DNA of 64,000 nt from Typhlomys cinereus (GCA_023101885.1 JALPQD010000102.1:1858971-1922970), one strand, 5' to 3'. Positions 11,650-25,100 are shown, numbered from the stretch's first letter. Program-made: numbers and translations. The notes: generated by a model from the sequence alone, not told the origin.

Positions 11650-11995
11650 CCCATTTTCATGTGTATGTGGGGTATGTGTGCATGTGTATGCATGCTCACA
11701 TGTGTGTGCATGCATGCATGCATGCATGTGGACAGCCAAGGTTGACATTGTGAATCATCCTTGGACATGCTTTTATCTTATTCTTTTTGAGACAGAATCT
11801 TTAATCAAAACAGAGCTGAGTGGAATGGTCTGCTTAAGTAATTTCTCTACGGAGCCCCAGTGTTTGCCTTCTGAAGCTGTAATTATAGGTGGGCTGCCAT
11901 GCCAACTTGGCATTAATGTGGGCTCTGGGGATCCAAACTCTAGTCCTTGTGCTTGCACACAAGTGATTTAAGAACTGAACCATCTCCCCAGTCCC
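11650..11995 (-). mobile_element. B4-type (ID-B1 chimeric) SINE
   Basis: In the plus direction there is a GT/GCAT-rich tail, a B1-like centre ('TTTTGAGACAGAATCT', 'CAGTGTTTGCCTTCTGAAGCTGTAATTATAGG'), then an ID-like head ('GGGGATCCAAACTCTAGTCCTTGTGCTTGCACACAAGTGATTTAAGAACTGAACCATCTCCCCAG'). The order is that of a reverse-oriented B4. The tail includes a self-complementary GCAT repeat. Confidence 0.65.
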
Positions 11996-12049
11996 AGATT
12001 CCTTGGGCATGTCATGTGAATTACTTTTCCTGGGAAGAGCCACATATAA

Positions 12050-12470
12050 CCAGCTCCACACCCCAGACAGGAGCTCTGTGACATACACAGTAGTGATAAA
12101 CCAATTCGTTTATCAGGGTTACTTACAGAAGCAGGGACAATTGAAAGGTAGCTCACCACAGCATGGTGTTGCCTTCAAACTGCCTCTAACTGCTGAGTCC
12201 CCCTTCTGTCTGCTTGGCTGTCAGGACAGGATCCTCCCCACAGCCATTATTTTTATCCTAGAGGGAACCCTTCCTTCTCCTAAGCTTGTCAGTTTCAGGA
12301 ACCTCCCCAAGCCTCAAGAGTTATCTACTAAGACTTGGGCAAAGGTCAAGATGGCTGTTCAGAGGAAAAAATGCCACGGAACAGGGCATCACCTCATATC
12401 TCCAAGACTGGAGCATCAAAAAGTGGGCTCTGGGTTCTGAAGTTTGTGTCAAAACCATTGGTATGGTTTT
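12050..12470. repeat. Possible rodent LTR-like repeat
   Basis: The 'CGTTTATCAGGGTTACTTACAGAAGCAGGGA' motif followed by 'AGCTCACCACAGCATGG' and a 'GTCAGTTTCAGGAACCTCCCCAAG' block recalls rodent LTR-type repeats. The 145-codon open frame over this stretch has no recognised domain. Family and ends are unknown. Confidence 0.3.
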
Positions 12471-13214
12471 CTGAGGCATGCATGAGTCTTCTGATGTGGT
12501 CTAAAATAATGAAGCATCCCTTAAACTCTACATGTGGGGGTGAATGGAAGATGGAATTTGCTATCAGAAGTTGTTGATTTCAGGTTAGATAGAATAGGAG
12601 ATACCATCATGTCACAAAGCTGTTGTACTTGCAAGGGGGCTGTCAGTAGTGGGAACATCTTACCTTCTAAGCAATGGCTCTAGAAGGCTACTCACAATGG
12701 TATTTGTTTCACATATGGAGATATCTGCAGAGTATAATCCTGACCTTGAACAAAACCACACAGGGAAGTGGGCTGTTTTGCAGGCAGTGGATTGCATCCT
12801 AGACCCAGCCAAATTCATCTGCTGCTTTGCGCAGCTCCTGGGCCTTCTGCCACTGTGGTCAAACAGGCCTGTAATAAAACTGTGGTGCCAAATGCCAAAT
12901 GTATATACACAGCCAGCCCTCTGAATCTCAGTGCCCAGAACAGAAGCTTGTATCCTGACCCTTCTTCAGGCCTTTTGAGCCACGTAGTGGCATCCAGAAG
13001 CATCTAAGCACATTTTCCTGCTCTGATCATTTCTTTATCCCAAAACTAAGAACAGCACTAAACCTATTGTGTTATCTTTGCTCCCAGCAATATGAAAATG
13101 AAAAGTATCACTGAAAATGCACGTCCTGTTTACTTACCAAAGACATTACTGTCCATGCTATGCTTAAGTGGCATCTTAGAAAAAGATACTGGATTCATCC
13201 TAAAAGTGTATGCA

Positions 13215-13216
<2 letters not shown>

Positions 13217-13267
<51 letters not shown>
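13217..13267 (+). repeat. (TG)25 microsatellite
   Basis: A pure TG tract of about 51 nt. Confidence 0.97.
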
Positions 13268-13268
<1 letters not shown>

Positions 13269-14051
13269 CTCTAGCACTGAAGCATGTGATGGAGGACACT
13301 AAACAGAAATGCTATAATTCTAAGATCTGTAGTCCTCCATTGCACTGCGCATGTTCCTCACGGCAGTGAGGATCATTCTGGCTCACTTTCCAGTTCTGGA
13401 TGTTCCTGTCTGGTTTCAAGGTCTGGAGGACTTGAGCATTTGCCACCCTCACAGAGGTCCCAGGAACTCTGCTTTGCACAGATTGGAATTTCCCACAGAA
13501 CTCAGATTTGGTCTTTGTGGACATTTCTATTGACTCTTGCAGGGGTGTCTATACTTAGCTGTAAGAAGGCCAAAGTCAGGTAGGCAAGTGCTAATGGGCT
13601 CTAAGAGTGTTGTCCATTGGCTTCTGAATTCTCGCTGAGTTTCTTTGATAGTTCAAAGCTATGGCACTTACTAGGTCCCCTCCTCGCTTATCTCTTTCAG
13701 ATACACCCCTTATAAGATTGTTACCTTTATGCAACCTTGAGCCCTGAAGCTCTTGGTTACTGGCAACATCTGTCAGATCCCATCTGGTAAAACTGACCTT
13801 TAGTACACATTCTCTTGCATCTCCAGGGTCTGCTTCCACCAGACCTAGAACTTCCTTAGACCTCGGCTTAGCTCTATGTGGGCAGGTTTTCTCTATTGAT
13901 TTACTCACTCCTGTATTTTACCTGTAGTAGGTGTCCAATAAAGGCTGGCTATATGTGGGATAGAGCTGGGTTCATTAAAAAAAGAGATACACATTTTAGA
14001 ATTTAAAGCTGGAAAAAATGACTTGGAAAAAAATGAATGCTCAATTTGTTC

Positions 14052-14366
14052 TTCTTCAGTTCAAAGTTATGGTTTGGATATGAATTGTTCCCAAAGACCA
14101 TGCACTAAAGACATTGTCACAAGCATGAGTGCTATTGGGTAGTATTCAACCTTGGGGAGGTGGAACCCAGTGGAAGAAAGCGAGGTCATAGGGAGCATTT
14201 GTTTGAAAGGGATATTGGGACCTCTGTCCTTTTGCTTCTGTCTCTGCTTCCTGTCAACCATTGAGGTGAGAAATCTTCCCCACCAACGTTTAGCCATGAT
14301 ATCATACCTCACCCTAGGCCCAAAGCAATAGGGACATGACCATAGACTGGGACCTTTGAAACCATG
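14052..14366 (+). repeat. Unclassified rodent repeat (URR/MaLR-like layout)
   Basis: It begins 'TATGGTTTGGATATGAATTGTTCCCA' and continues with a 'GGGGAGGTGGAACCCAGTGGAAG' block and 'CCTAGGCCCAAAGCAATAGGGACATGACCATAGACTGGGACCTTTGAAACC'. This is a familiar layout for a widespread rodent repeat. A young SINE is inserted at its right end. The family name is not certain. Confidence 0.45.
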
Positions 14367-14381
14367 TATTTTCAGGTATTT

Positions 14382-14641
14382 AAAATTTTTTTTTATTATT
14401 TATTTAATTGTGCATGTATGCGTGTGTGCGTGTATGTGTGTGTGTAATCACGGGCGAATTCGGGAACCACCCTCCGCCTGTACCTTCTCCTTGTTTACTC
14501 TGCCCCAGGATTCACAGACTCTCCCCTACCAGGACCGGAAACACAGGCCGCCCCCGCCCTAGATGTGGGGCCTAGGATCCGAACTCAGGACCTTCCGCCT
14601 GCAAGGCAGAGGCTTAACCACTGAGCCACCTCTCCAGCCCC
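14382..14641 (-). mobile_element. Young tRNA-derived SINE (B2/DIP-like), copy 2
   Basis: Reverse orientation, with the head at 14641 (GGGGCTGGAGAGGTGGCTCAG). The body contains the conserved GGTCCTGAGTTCGGATCC segment and the GGTAGGGG segment, with an AATAAAT-rich tail. The 15-bp target-site duplication TATTTTCAGGTATTT lies at 14367-14381 and 14642-14656. The body is about 20 bp shorter than in the other copies. Confidence 0.92.
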
Positions 14642-14809
14642 TATTTTCAGGTATTTTAAGAAGGCAGAATGGACATCAAATTGGGGAGAGTCAGTGACCT
14701 CTTAAGTTGATCTCTGTATATCCATATGGAGGAAAAATGGGAGGAAAAGAAATCCTAATGTCTGTCATAAAGGACAGCTCTAGGACCAGGCAGTTCAGTA
14801 GTTGCAGCC

Positions 14810-15000
14810 CTTGGGCTAAGCTGTAAGTGTGAAGGTATCTTCTCATCTGAGCCTCTCAGCAACCCTGTGATACAGAGGAAAGAGCATTGACTAAGAAATG
14901 TAAGAAATGAATGCATCACCTGCTGCTAAATTGTATGCAGCAAGCAAGTAGCAGAGCTGAAAATGAAATTGACTACAAATCCTGCTCCTTTTCGCATACT
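14810..15000 (-). repeat. Probable MIR element
   Basis: The plus strand carries a diverged 'CTCATCTGAGCCTCTCAGCAACCCTGTGATACAGAGGAAA' then 'CAAGTAGCAGAGCTGAAAATGAAATT'. This is the reverse complement of the MIR core and its 3' half. Confidence 0.5.
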
Positions 15001-15119
15001 AGGAATCATCATCAATTGATTTTCCAATTTTTTCTTTTGAGATGGATTTAGAACTCATTAATAGGACTAAGTCTGACTAACTAGTTTGCTATGTGGATTT
15101 TCAGTCTCTGCATTCTGAA

Positions 15120-15240
15120 GCTAGAATTTCAGGCAGACCACTACATCTACCTGGCATTTGATGTGGGATAGAACATCTGAACTCTGGACCTTTTGTGTGG
15201 CAAGTGCTCTAGTTGCTGAACCTTCTTCCAGCCTGGGTTT
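15120..15240 (-). repeat. SINE remnant (B4/ID-like head)
   Basis: 'CCACTACATCTACCTGGCATTTGATGTGGGATAGAACATCTGAACTCTGGACCTTTTGTGTGGCAAGTGCTCTAG' is a reverse-oriented SINE head with decayed tRNA-like boxes. Confidence 0.45.
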
Positions 15241-15244
15241 AAAT

Positions 15245-16600
15245 GTGATATGAAGCATATTGTCTATGACAGGAAGCAGAGCAAAAGCCCCATATTTCTG
15301 CAAATCACATGGCCTTCCTTTTAGACTCTTTACATATTCTGAGTTTTGCATCGTTTCTGGTGGAGGAAGAGACTGCCCCATAGCTAATTCTTGATAACGC
15401 TTACCTACCAACTATTACCTGAAGTCCCTATTCCAAAAATCTGTGGAAATTCTTATTTTTTTCATAAATTCGCTGCAATTTTTGGTGGAATTATCAATCA
15501 TGAACTAAGAAGAAACTATTTCCAGATCATCTCATTTAGCGTGGATATTTGTTTTTCTATAGAAAACTTTAATACAAGGTGCTACCTAGATCTCATGTCA
15601 GACTATTAACTGATATGATAATGAAGTCCAGAATGTCAAAATGCATCTAGCCCCAAAAGTTTCAGGTAATGGATCTCTTGTCAAAGAGAGAAGGGAATTA
15701 TGTGTGAATAATGCAGAACAGCGCAGAACACGTCATGGTTGATATCTAACTTGTGCTCAGGTTGACGCCTTCCATAGTGGAAGGTGGCCTGTCTCTGTCG
15801 AGCATAGACACACTCATGTGTCTTTCTCTGGCAAATAAACGTGAGTGGAAGGGATGAGCCTTGTGCAGACAAAGCTTTAAGAGCCAATATGCAGTTCTTT
15901 ACTCTTTTTTTCTTCTGCTATGAGTTCAGCTGTACTCCAGATGGAATTTGGGGCCCATCAATCTGGTATCCCCATGAAGCCGAGCCCAGAGCTGTGGCTG
16001 ACATGTCCTGAAGATGTAGTATAATGGGGAGGGGGGAGAAAATGTCATTGCTTAGATGTCTTCAATATCAGCTGGTAATCATCACTGACACCAACATGAT
16101 CACATGCCCTCTGGGTCATCCGTTAACATGTCATTAGTGGGCACTAATACAGCTGAAGTGACTCACATAGTGTCCTCGAGGGCTGGCCATTGTGTGATAC
16201 AGAGCAGGTAGGGAAGAGATGCCGTGCTCAGGCTGCCCTGCCACGCTGCCTACTGTCTTCCTTACGGTCATATTGGTTTCTGTTGCTAGGTGTAAAGCCA
16301 ATTCGCTTCTGGTTTTAAGTATTCAAACATTTTTTTTACTAGTTCTTAGTGAATCATGAAAGTAATTTTTCCTGATTACAATGAATCAGTCAACACAAAA
16401 AAAATAAGCAGAGAAAAAGTTTGTTCTCCCATCTCTCTCCTTTTTCTAAGCCCACTCTTAAGTAACCAATAATAATTTGCTGTGTATCTTTCCATTTTTT
16501 TGTGCCAGGCGAATATGTAGATTCATAGGCATGTTATCCTGTTTTGAACATGACTTTACCAAGGACATGACTTCTTCAGTCAGTGATTAGTCCTGACCAG
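15245..16600. other. Anonymous sequence
   Basis: No recognised repeat or gene. Confidence 0.4.
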
Positions 16601-16624
16601 ACTTAATGAAGTCACTTAATTATT

Positions 16625-16820
16625 AATAAATTCCTTCGTTAAATGCTTACTATGTCTAAATCACTCTGATAAAGATTTTGCTTGTGTTTTAATCCCTTCA
16701 TCAGTCCTTCGAAGTAGACACTGTTATTTTTAGCATTTTTCATTTGAGAAAATGAAAGCCCATATAAATTTGAGAGAGTCCCCCAGCTTAGGAAGTTTAA
16801 ATGAGAAACCTAGACAACCT
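16625..16820 (-). repeat. Probable MIR element
   Basis: It follows the reverse MIR order: 'TTAAATGCTTACTATGTCTAAATCACT', 'GAAGTAGACACTGTTATTTTTAGCATTTTTCATTTGAGAAAATGAAAG', then a 'GAGAGAGTCCCCCAGCTTAGGAAG' block. It is strongly diverged. Confidence 0.55.
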
Positions 16821-16824
16821 GGTT

Positions 16825-18105
16825 GTTTTGTGTAATAGTAGATTGCTTTTCCAATTGCACAATACCTCATGAATGAATGGATAAAAATCCATTCAACCAT
16901 TTCTTTACTGGTAGGTGACTGAAATAGTTTCTTTATTTTCTTTTTTCTCCCTGTGATTCCAGCTATATTGAAATAAACAACAGTGTAACAAACACCAGCA
17001 CTTTTCTTACTATTGAAAAGAATTTCATCTTCACTTTCTACCATGTCTGATTTGGGAAACCTCCACCAACTTTGGTTCTCTGTCCTGTTTAAGCAAAACA
17101 TCTGGGTAGTTGCAATTCCTATCTCTACAGCCATGGAATAATTTTTGCTTCATGAGCTCAGAACCATGGGGGCATCTACCTTTCTACTACATGGCAGTGT
17201 GGACAGCCCTGCATCAGCCAACCCAGCCCCCACTCAGAAACAGGAGGAAGTGAACTGTAAGGGATTATCTTCCCCTGGATGTGTCAGATGCAATCACATG
17301 GCATGGCTTTAGGAAGTGAAGTGAAATATTTGTTTTGATTGCTCACTGATTAAGAATACACTCTGATGCACAATCTTGACAGACATCTATGGTGACTATC
17401 CTACTGTACAAATCTGGGTCAGGGTTGCCCACTTTTTTCTAATGCAGCAGTCTCATTTCATTATGCAAAGAACCCCTCAGCTGGGGCTACATGATTGGCT
17501 GCTTCATTTTTGTATTTAATATTGCAGGAGATCCAGCAGTCATCCATGTTATTGCTCAGTGATTTGTAATGTCGTCTTCATTGTTCCGTCCAGAGTTTAG
17601 AAGAAAATTAATTGCATATTTTATGGAAAGCGGACATACTGTATGAGTAGTGGATATGCAATCGAATACTAAAACAATTAATGGAAATATTTCAGGTAAA
17701 GTATCAGACAAAATCTTTTCTGCAGCTTAAAATGGGATCTTTCCAAAACCTGAAAACGATTTAAATAGAAAGAATTAAAAATCCCAAGAGGTGTCTTTTG
17801 AAAATGTAATCTAGAAGCACTGCAGGGTAGGTATTTATCGTTATGCTACTATAGTTTATTCTTGCATGAAAATCATACAGTGAAGCAGACTTGATGACTT
17901 AATGTGAATTATCCGTGCAATGTAGAGGATAGGCAATAGCATGAAGCGAGAGGTCTTGCATTTGTGAATGAGCAAAGTCATTTTATGTTGAGTAGGAATT
18001 AGGGGCAAATAATCACATGGTCTCCTTTAATTTGGTGCTTTTAGAATAATGTGAGCTTTAAGGTAAACCATAGATTTATGCAGCATTTGAAAGAAGTGTG
18101 TTTAT
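16825..18105. other. Anonymous AT-rich sequence
   Basis: No recognised repeat or gene. The 134-codon minus-strand frame at 16730-17134 starts in anonymous DNA and runs into the MIR above, with no known domain. Confidence 0.4.
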
Positions 18106-18114
18106 TCAAGTCAT

Positions 18115-18345
18115 TAAAAATTGATCCAATGAGCTTGTGCTCATCAGGCAAAGGAATCTGTGTGCAAATCTGGTGACCTGGACTGGATCCTCAGAATCTG
18201 CAAGGTGGGCTGCAGGAGAGAATTGACTTCTGAAAGTTGTCATCTGACTTCCAAAAGCACACTGTGGTACATGTTCCATTCTCTCTCTCTCTCTCCTTTT
18301 TTCTCTCATATATATTTAAAAAATTGATAATGACATGTGCAAGAG
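18115..18345 (+). repeat. Old B2/RSINE-like SINE
   Basis: A decayed tRNA-like head is followed by 'GGTGACCTGGACTGGATCCTCAGAATC' and 'GAGAGAATTGACTTCTGAAAGTTGTCATCTGACTTCC', then a CT-rich tail. The 'AAAGTTGTC.TCTGACTTCCA' phrase is typical of the 3' part of rodent tRNA-derived SINEs. Confidence 0.55.
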
Positions 18346-18349
18346 CTTC

Positions 18350-20440
18350 TCCTACCCAAAGCAAAGCATTTATTCCTTGCTGTCTTGCCATGCCATTTTG
18401 TCTGCTTCTCTTCTCAGCACCCTCTCTCATTCCATTTACATCCTGTGAATGCAGAGAAAGGGCACAGAGCCAGAAACCTCACCCTTAAGTGTACAAGATG
18501 TTCATGTGAGGGTAAAGCATATTTTGACCAAAGTACAATATCTTCAGCACCATTATTTTCTTCCAGTGAGAGCCCATTTTCTGCATTCCTGATTTTACTT
18601 CTAATTTTGTGGGCACAACTCTATTTTTTAAATGCTTTATGTTAATTAGTGATGATACAAGCAGTAACTGTGATGTGAATCCCCAAAGTACAAGTGGCCC
18701 GTCTTCCAGTGGTCCTTCTGGTACGTGGGCTTCTCCTTCCATGAATGTGGATTCCATTAGGATAGCAGACTTCTCCTTGAGCAAAGCTTTAAGCTAGCTA
18801 GCACACATCATATCTCACTGTCGAGGACGTTAAACTGTGGGTATTTTTACTGTGATGGTCCTACGCAAGTCCTTAAACTCAGATGCTCTCCTTCTTGGCT
18901 CTCTTTGCATAGTCGTGCAGACTCTGCATTTGGCCACATACTTATTCCCATTTATGTCTTTGCTCTTGCCCTGGTTTCACTGATGTCAACAATCTTCTTT
19001 GGATACTCATGTGTATAAAGACAGGTAATATCAGGCATACTTTTTTCTTGCAATATTTTTAACATTAAATTTGCAAGTTAGTTGGCAAAACATTGGGTTT
19101 CATCATGGAGTCATTATGCTTTGTTTTCAATCTATCCCCTTCCCTCATCCTTCCTCACTCCTTTTCCCCCCAGTTTTTTCCTCTTCTGTACTGGCTCACT
19201 TTCTTGTGTGATCATTACATGATTTACTATTGTCATTATGCTAAATGCAGTAAGATTTGGTCTAAAATGTTTAAAGCTTTGCTGAAGAAAGAGATTAAGA
19301 AAAAGAGGTTTCCTCTTACAGCATGGCTTCTTCCTTGGTCTTTGGAGCCCTATAGAGTGAGGGGTCTGGAGGAGGATAGTTTTTCCTTCTTGATGGCCCT
19401 GGTTAACTAAGAGGGTTTCCCTTCTCCAGCAGCCTCACGTTTAGGCCAAGCCTGCAGCTACCCATGAGGCCAAGCTCTGAGACAGTCTGAGGACCTGGGT
19501 GTGGGCCTTCTTCCTCATTATGGAGGACCAAAATTCCAGTCATTGCTAGCTGGTAATCCAGCTGGCTCTGTTTCTACAATGACTAACTATATATGGCGAG
19601 TGACAAGACCTGCTATCGGCAGGGAATTCTTTAGGAGAAGTAGATCAAAGTCTGTGGGATTCAATTACTTTCCTTGAATTTATTCATAGTCATTGATCAG
19701 AATCAATAAGCAATGAGCAATAGCAACAAAACTCCCAGCATGGTGAGTGTGCTGTCTGTCCATCTCTACTTTTAAATTCAATTTTGCGCTCTCAGCAGGT
19801 GGCATAAGTCTTTTCAAGGCAGCAAAGACTCTGTCTGGAATATTTAGAGTCATCTTACAGGAATAATGGGGCTGGCACTGATGTCTGCACTTAATCTTAA
19901 TTTAAATATGGTTACATAATAGGCTTTTCCTTCAGCATCCATTTATTCCTTAATGATACAGTTGCTCTTCATTGCACAGAAAGATATGGAGTGAGAATTG
20001 TAAGAATTGATAGGTATAGATATCTATTCAATATGCAAAACTTACTGACCAAATGCAACACTGTGCAGATCCTTGGCTGATGTTCTAATAGAAGCAATTC
20101 TTTAGTTGTTCATTTGTTGCTATATATTGTTTTTCTCTTTCTTTTAGTTCTTACTTTGCTCATTTCCAAACGGGATCAGTTTAAACCATGTGCTTACATG
20201 CACTTAAGTCTGCCAGTTGTTAGAAAATACGAGAAGGAAGATAGACAAAAATCAGCTTCTTTCTCAGTTCAGTATTATATTCCTTCCCTCTGTAGTTGAG
20301 CTTGATTTTCTCTGCATCTCATTGTTAGAGAAGTCCTTTATTAAATTTTCCTTGCTATTCAATTGAAGTTTGCTATCTATCAGTTTCTTTCAGGGAGCTG
20401 ACAGATAACTCAATGAATGCTTGTTGTTGCTGGAAGATAA
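18350..20440. other. Anonymous sequence
   Basis: No recognised gene or repeat. Open frames reach about 105 codons, without domains and on overlapping strands. Confidence 0.4.
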
Positions 20441-21020
20441 TGCAAGTACATTAGTCACCTTCTATCTGGAGAAGGATTGACCTAGGTTTCAGTACATTAC
20501 TGTCATTTGTTGTAAAGGTTAATCTCAATTTGGCACACCCAGAATCACCTGGGAGAAGGGCTATGGAACATGCCCGTGGGGATTATCTTCAATTAATGTG
20601 GGAAGACCTATCTTAATTGTGGGTGGGACCATTCCCTAGGCTGGGAATCCAGAATTGTGTAAAAAAAAAAAAAAAAAGAGTGTAAGCTGAGCGCTATCAA
20701 GCATGCTTGCGTGAATTTATTGCTTTCTGCCTTTGACTGTGAGGGTAATGTGACCGGTTCCCTCAAGTTCCTGCTGCTAAGATGGACTGCATCCTGAAAC
20801 TCAGAGCTATATAAACTCTGTTTGCTCTTAAGTTACTTTTGTCAGACTATTTTACCACAGCTGCAGAAAAGAAACTAAGTCATTTGTTAATAGTAGGAGT
20901 AGAGATCATTTAACCAGTTCAAGTCTCAGTTTTCTCAAATTTAAAAATAGGGATATTATTATCCACTCACTACACAGAATTGTTGCAAGAATAGGCATGA
21001 GTGCTCCAAACTGTCTTAGT
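20440..21020 (+). repeat. MIR element split by a rodent repeat
   Basis: The parts at 20440-20511 and 20889-21020 join into one MIR: '..AGTCTCAGTTTTCTCAAATTTAAAAATAGGGATATTATTATCC..' is the usual core. The interruption is the repeat at 20512-20878, which must be younger than the MIR. Confidence 0.6.
20512..20878 (+). mobile_element. Non-autonomous unclassified rodent repeat (URR/hAT-like?)
   Basis: It contains 'AGAATCACCTGGGAGAAGGGC', 'GTGGGAAGACCTATCTTAATTGTGGGTGGGACCATTCCC' and the 3' end 'CTCTTAAGTTACTTTTGTCAG.CTATTTTACCACAGCTGCAGAAA'. The order matches a common rodent repeat. The flanks carry a GTCATTTGTT direct repeat at 20502-20511 and 20879-20888. An 8-10-bp duplication would suit a DNA transposon of the hAT type better than L1 insertion. 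The family name is from memory and not certain. Confidence 0.55.
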
Positions 21021-22100
21021 TCCCCTTTTGGTTTATACTGAATATCTTACTTGCTGTTAAATCCTGATCAGTCATCTTTTGTCCCTCCACATTTTTTTAA
21101 CATTTTTTATTATTATTTCCGCTCATACAAACTTAATAGGTACACCGGTTCCCTCCCTCCCTCCTCCTCCCCCTGAACCTCCTGCTCTCCCTCCCCTCAC
21201 TCCTCACTCCCCATCCCCCAGTGCCTCCCCCCCAATTCCCAGAGAGTCCTTTAATGTACATCCCTGACTCTCCTCTGGGCCCTCCTCTCCAATGACATAC
21301 AAGGACCCAGTGGCCTTTCCCTGAACCCTTTCCCATGTTCCCCTTAAGCATAGGAACACTACTGTGGCTGCCAATCCCTTGCCTCCAAGGATCTTGGTGC
21401 CTTTAGCAGATGCTAGACTTTGTGAGGTCAACAGTGTGTTGGGCATTGCGCAGGGCATGCAAAGTCCAATTATGATTGCTTCGGCCCTAACTTGTGTGGA
21501 GTATCTTGCAAATCATTGCTCCTCCCATCCTTTTGCTCTTACACTCTTACCGCCCCCTCTTCCACAAATTTCCCTGAGCTTCAGGATGGGGAGAGATTAG
21601 GCTGGCCTAGTTCTAGGTGGTTGATATAGAGTCTCTGAAGTTCTGGATTGTGGTTTGTTGATTTTCTTTTGTGGTTTTGCTGCTCCTGCAATGCCCTTCA
21701 CTCCATCCTGCTGGGCACTGTATGTCACCCCCTGGCCAGAGACAAAAAGCTGTTAAACTGGAGTCTTACTATAAGAGCACATTCAAGGGTAGATGTAATA
21801 GAAGTAGGAAACCTCAGTGAGGGAGGGATCAATCACCCATTTGCAAAATGGTTACTTTTTATCTTCCAGACTATATGCCCTCCCCTTCTGGTGAGATCAT
21901 ACCCCCTTAGTTGTAAATGATCAGGAACGAACGTCTGTGAACTTAACCAGGTGTCACATTACTTACTTGCAGTCCTTGATGGAGGCCTATTTTCTCTGCT
22001 GTAACATGGTCCCCTCTCTCCTTGTTTCTGGTGTGGCCCTCCAACCCCATCCCTCCTGTTCATAATCCTTGCAATTACTGTAGGTAATACATAGATTTAC

Positions 22101-25100
22101 CTATGAGGGTCTCAAGGTGGGCGGGGTGGGTTTGGTACTGGAGCCACCTAATAGGGAGTACATACGGTGCTTAATTTTCTGGGTTTGGGATACTTCACTT
22201 AATATAATTGTTTGTAATAACATCCATTTCCCGGCAAATTCCAGTAATTCATCATTTTTGATGACGGAGTAGTACTCCATTGTATAGATGTACCCCAGTT
22301 TCCTTATCCACTCGTCAACTGTTGGACATTTGGGTTGATTCCATGACTTTGCTATTGTAAACAGTGCTGCTATGAACATGGTCGTGCTTGTGCTATCTAA
22401 GTGAACCTCTGCTGTATGGGGGTTATTCCCAAAAGGGTATAGCAGGGTCATATGGCATTTCAATATTTCATTTCTTTAAGAATCTCCAGACGGCTCACCA
22501 GAGTGGCTGTATGAGCCTGCATTCCCACCAGCAATGTAGCAGAGTTCCCCTTTCTCCACATCCTCTCCAGCATTTGTTGTTGTTTGTGTTGTGGATTTTT
22601 GCCATCCTGGCCGGGGTGAGATGATATCTCAGGGAAGTTTTGATTTGCATTTCTTTGATGGCTAAGGAAGTGGAGCATTTTTTAAGATGTTTGTTAGACA
22701 TTTTAATTTCATCCCTGGTAAAATTTCTTTTAAGTTCCAGGGCCCATTTTTTAATTGGGCCATTGGTTTCCTTGGTGTTTAGTTTTCTAAGTTCTTTGTG
22801 CACTCTGGACAGTAGAGCTCTGTGAGATATGTGGTTAGTGAAGATTTTCTCCCATTCTGTGGGTTGCCTTTGAGCTCGTGTTACAATCTCTTTATCTGAA
22901 CAGAAGCTCTTTAATTTCACAAGATCCCAACTGTTGAGAGTTGGTAGCAGTGACTGTGCCATTGGATGTCTGTTTAGGAAGTGTTGGCCTAGCCCAATCA
23001 GCTCGAGGGAGTTCCCTATCCTTTCAACTATGGTTTTTAAAGTCTGTGGCCTGATATCAAGGTCCTTGATCCATTTGGAATTAAGTCTTGTACATGGTGA
23101 CAAGTACGGGTCCAGCTTTAATCTTCTGCATGTGGAGATTCAGTTTTGCCAGCACCATTTGTTGAAGATGCTGTTCTTTTTCCATTGGATTCTTTGGGCC
23201 CCTTTGTCAAAGACCAAATGGCTGTAACTTTGTGGGCTTATATCTGGGTCTTCAATGCCTTATCCATTGATCTGTGTGTCTATTTTGGAGCCAGTACCAG
23301 GCTGTTTTTACAACTATGGATTTGTAGTATAGATTAAGGTTTGGTATGGTAATACCTCCAGCTGTGTTTTTGTTACTCAGGATTGTCTTTGCTATCCTGG
23401 GTCTTTTGTGCCTCCATATGAATTTTGAGATTGTTTGGTCAACTTCTTTGAAGAATTGCTTTAGGATTTTAATTGGTATAGCATTGAATTTGTATATTGC
23501 CTTTGGTAGGATGGTCATTTTTACGATGTTGATTCTGCCAATCCAGGAACATGGGAGGTCTTTCCACCTTCTGGTGTCTTCTGCAATTTCTTTCTTGAGG
23601 GTTTTAAAGTTTTCATTGTAAAGGTCTTTTACCTCCTTGGTTAGGTTTATACCAAGGTATTTCATTTTTTTAAAGGGTTATAGTAAATGGGATGGTTTCT
23701 TTCAAGGCTTTTTCACTTCTTTCATTCTGGGCATATAGGAAGGCCTCTGATTTTTGCACATTTATTTTGTATCCTGCCACCCTGCTGAACTTCTCAATTA
23801 GTTCCAGGAGCTTCCTGGTGGAGTTTTTGGGATCACTCAGGTATAAGATCATGTCGTCTGCAAATAGGGATAGCTTGACTTCTTCCTTGCCGATTTGAAT
23901 CCCTCTTATGTCCCTTTCTTGTCTTATGGCTTCAGCTAAGACTTCAAGTACAATATTGAATAGAAGTGGTGAGAGTGGACAGCCTTGTCTAGTTCCTGAT
24001 CGAAGTGGGAATGCTTCCAAGTGTTCCCCATTGAGCATAATCCTTGCTGTGGGATTGTTGTGTACAGCTTTTATTATATTGATAAAGGTTCCTTCCATTC
24101 CCACTGTCTCTAGCGTTTTGATCATAAAAGGCTGTTGGATCTTGTCAAAAGCTTTTTCTGCATCTATCGAGAGTATCATGTGATCTTGGACTTTGGACTG
24201 GTTTACATGATGAATTACATTTATTGATTTGCGTATGTTGAACCAACCTTGTGTGCTGGGGATGAAGCCTATTTGGTCCCTGTGAATGATCTTTTTAATA
24301 TGTTTTTGAATCCGATTTGCTAAGACTTTGTTGAGAATCTTTGCGTCTGTGTTCATCAGAGAGATCAGCCTATAGTTTTCTTTTTTAAGTGAATCTTTAT
24401 TAGGTTTTGGGATTAAGACGATATTAGCTTCATAGAAGGAATTTGGTAGTGTTCCTTCCTTTGCTATTTGATGGAACAGTTTAAGGAGTATTGGTGTTAA
24501 CTCCTTAAATGTCTGGTAGGACTCTGTGCTGAATCCATGTGGTCCAGGACATTTTTTGGTGGGAAGATTTGAGATTACTTCTTCAATTTCCTTATATGTT
24601 ATAGGACTATTTAAATAATTCACAACTTCCTGATTCAATTTAGGTAAGTTGTGTTTACTTAGAAATTCATCCGTCTCTTTTGTGTTGTCAAACATCACAG
24701 AGTATAAGTTTTTGAAATATGAAGTTATAATTCTCTGGATTTCTTGGGTATCAGTAGTGATAACTCCATGTTCATTTCCAATTTTGTTAATTTGGGTTTT
24801 CTCTCTCCTGCTTTTGGTTAATTTAGCTAGGGGTGTATCAATCTTATTGATTTTTTCAAGGAACCAGCTTTTTGACTGGTTGATTTTTTCTATTGTTTTC
24901 TTAATCTCGATTTCAGATATTTCTCCCCTTATTTTGCTAATCTCCTCTCTTCTACTACTTTTGGGATGAGATTGCTCTAGTTTCTCTAAAGCTTTAAGCT
25001 GCATTGTTAAGTTGTTTATTTCTGATGTTTCCATTTTTTTGATGTAGGCATTAAGAGCTATGAACTTACCTCTTAGAACAGCTTTCATTGTGTCCCAGAG

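Noticed and set aside
12003..12440. 145-codon open frame
   Set aside because: It lies in a repeat-like region, has no known domain and overlaps two other open frames on the same strand.
577..14641. Pol III A/B-box-like sequences as tRNA genes
   Set aside because: They belong to SINE heads with A-rich tails and target duplications. No complete cloverleaf with anticodon stem is evident.
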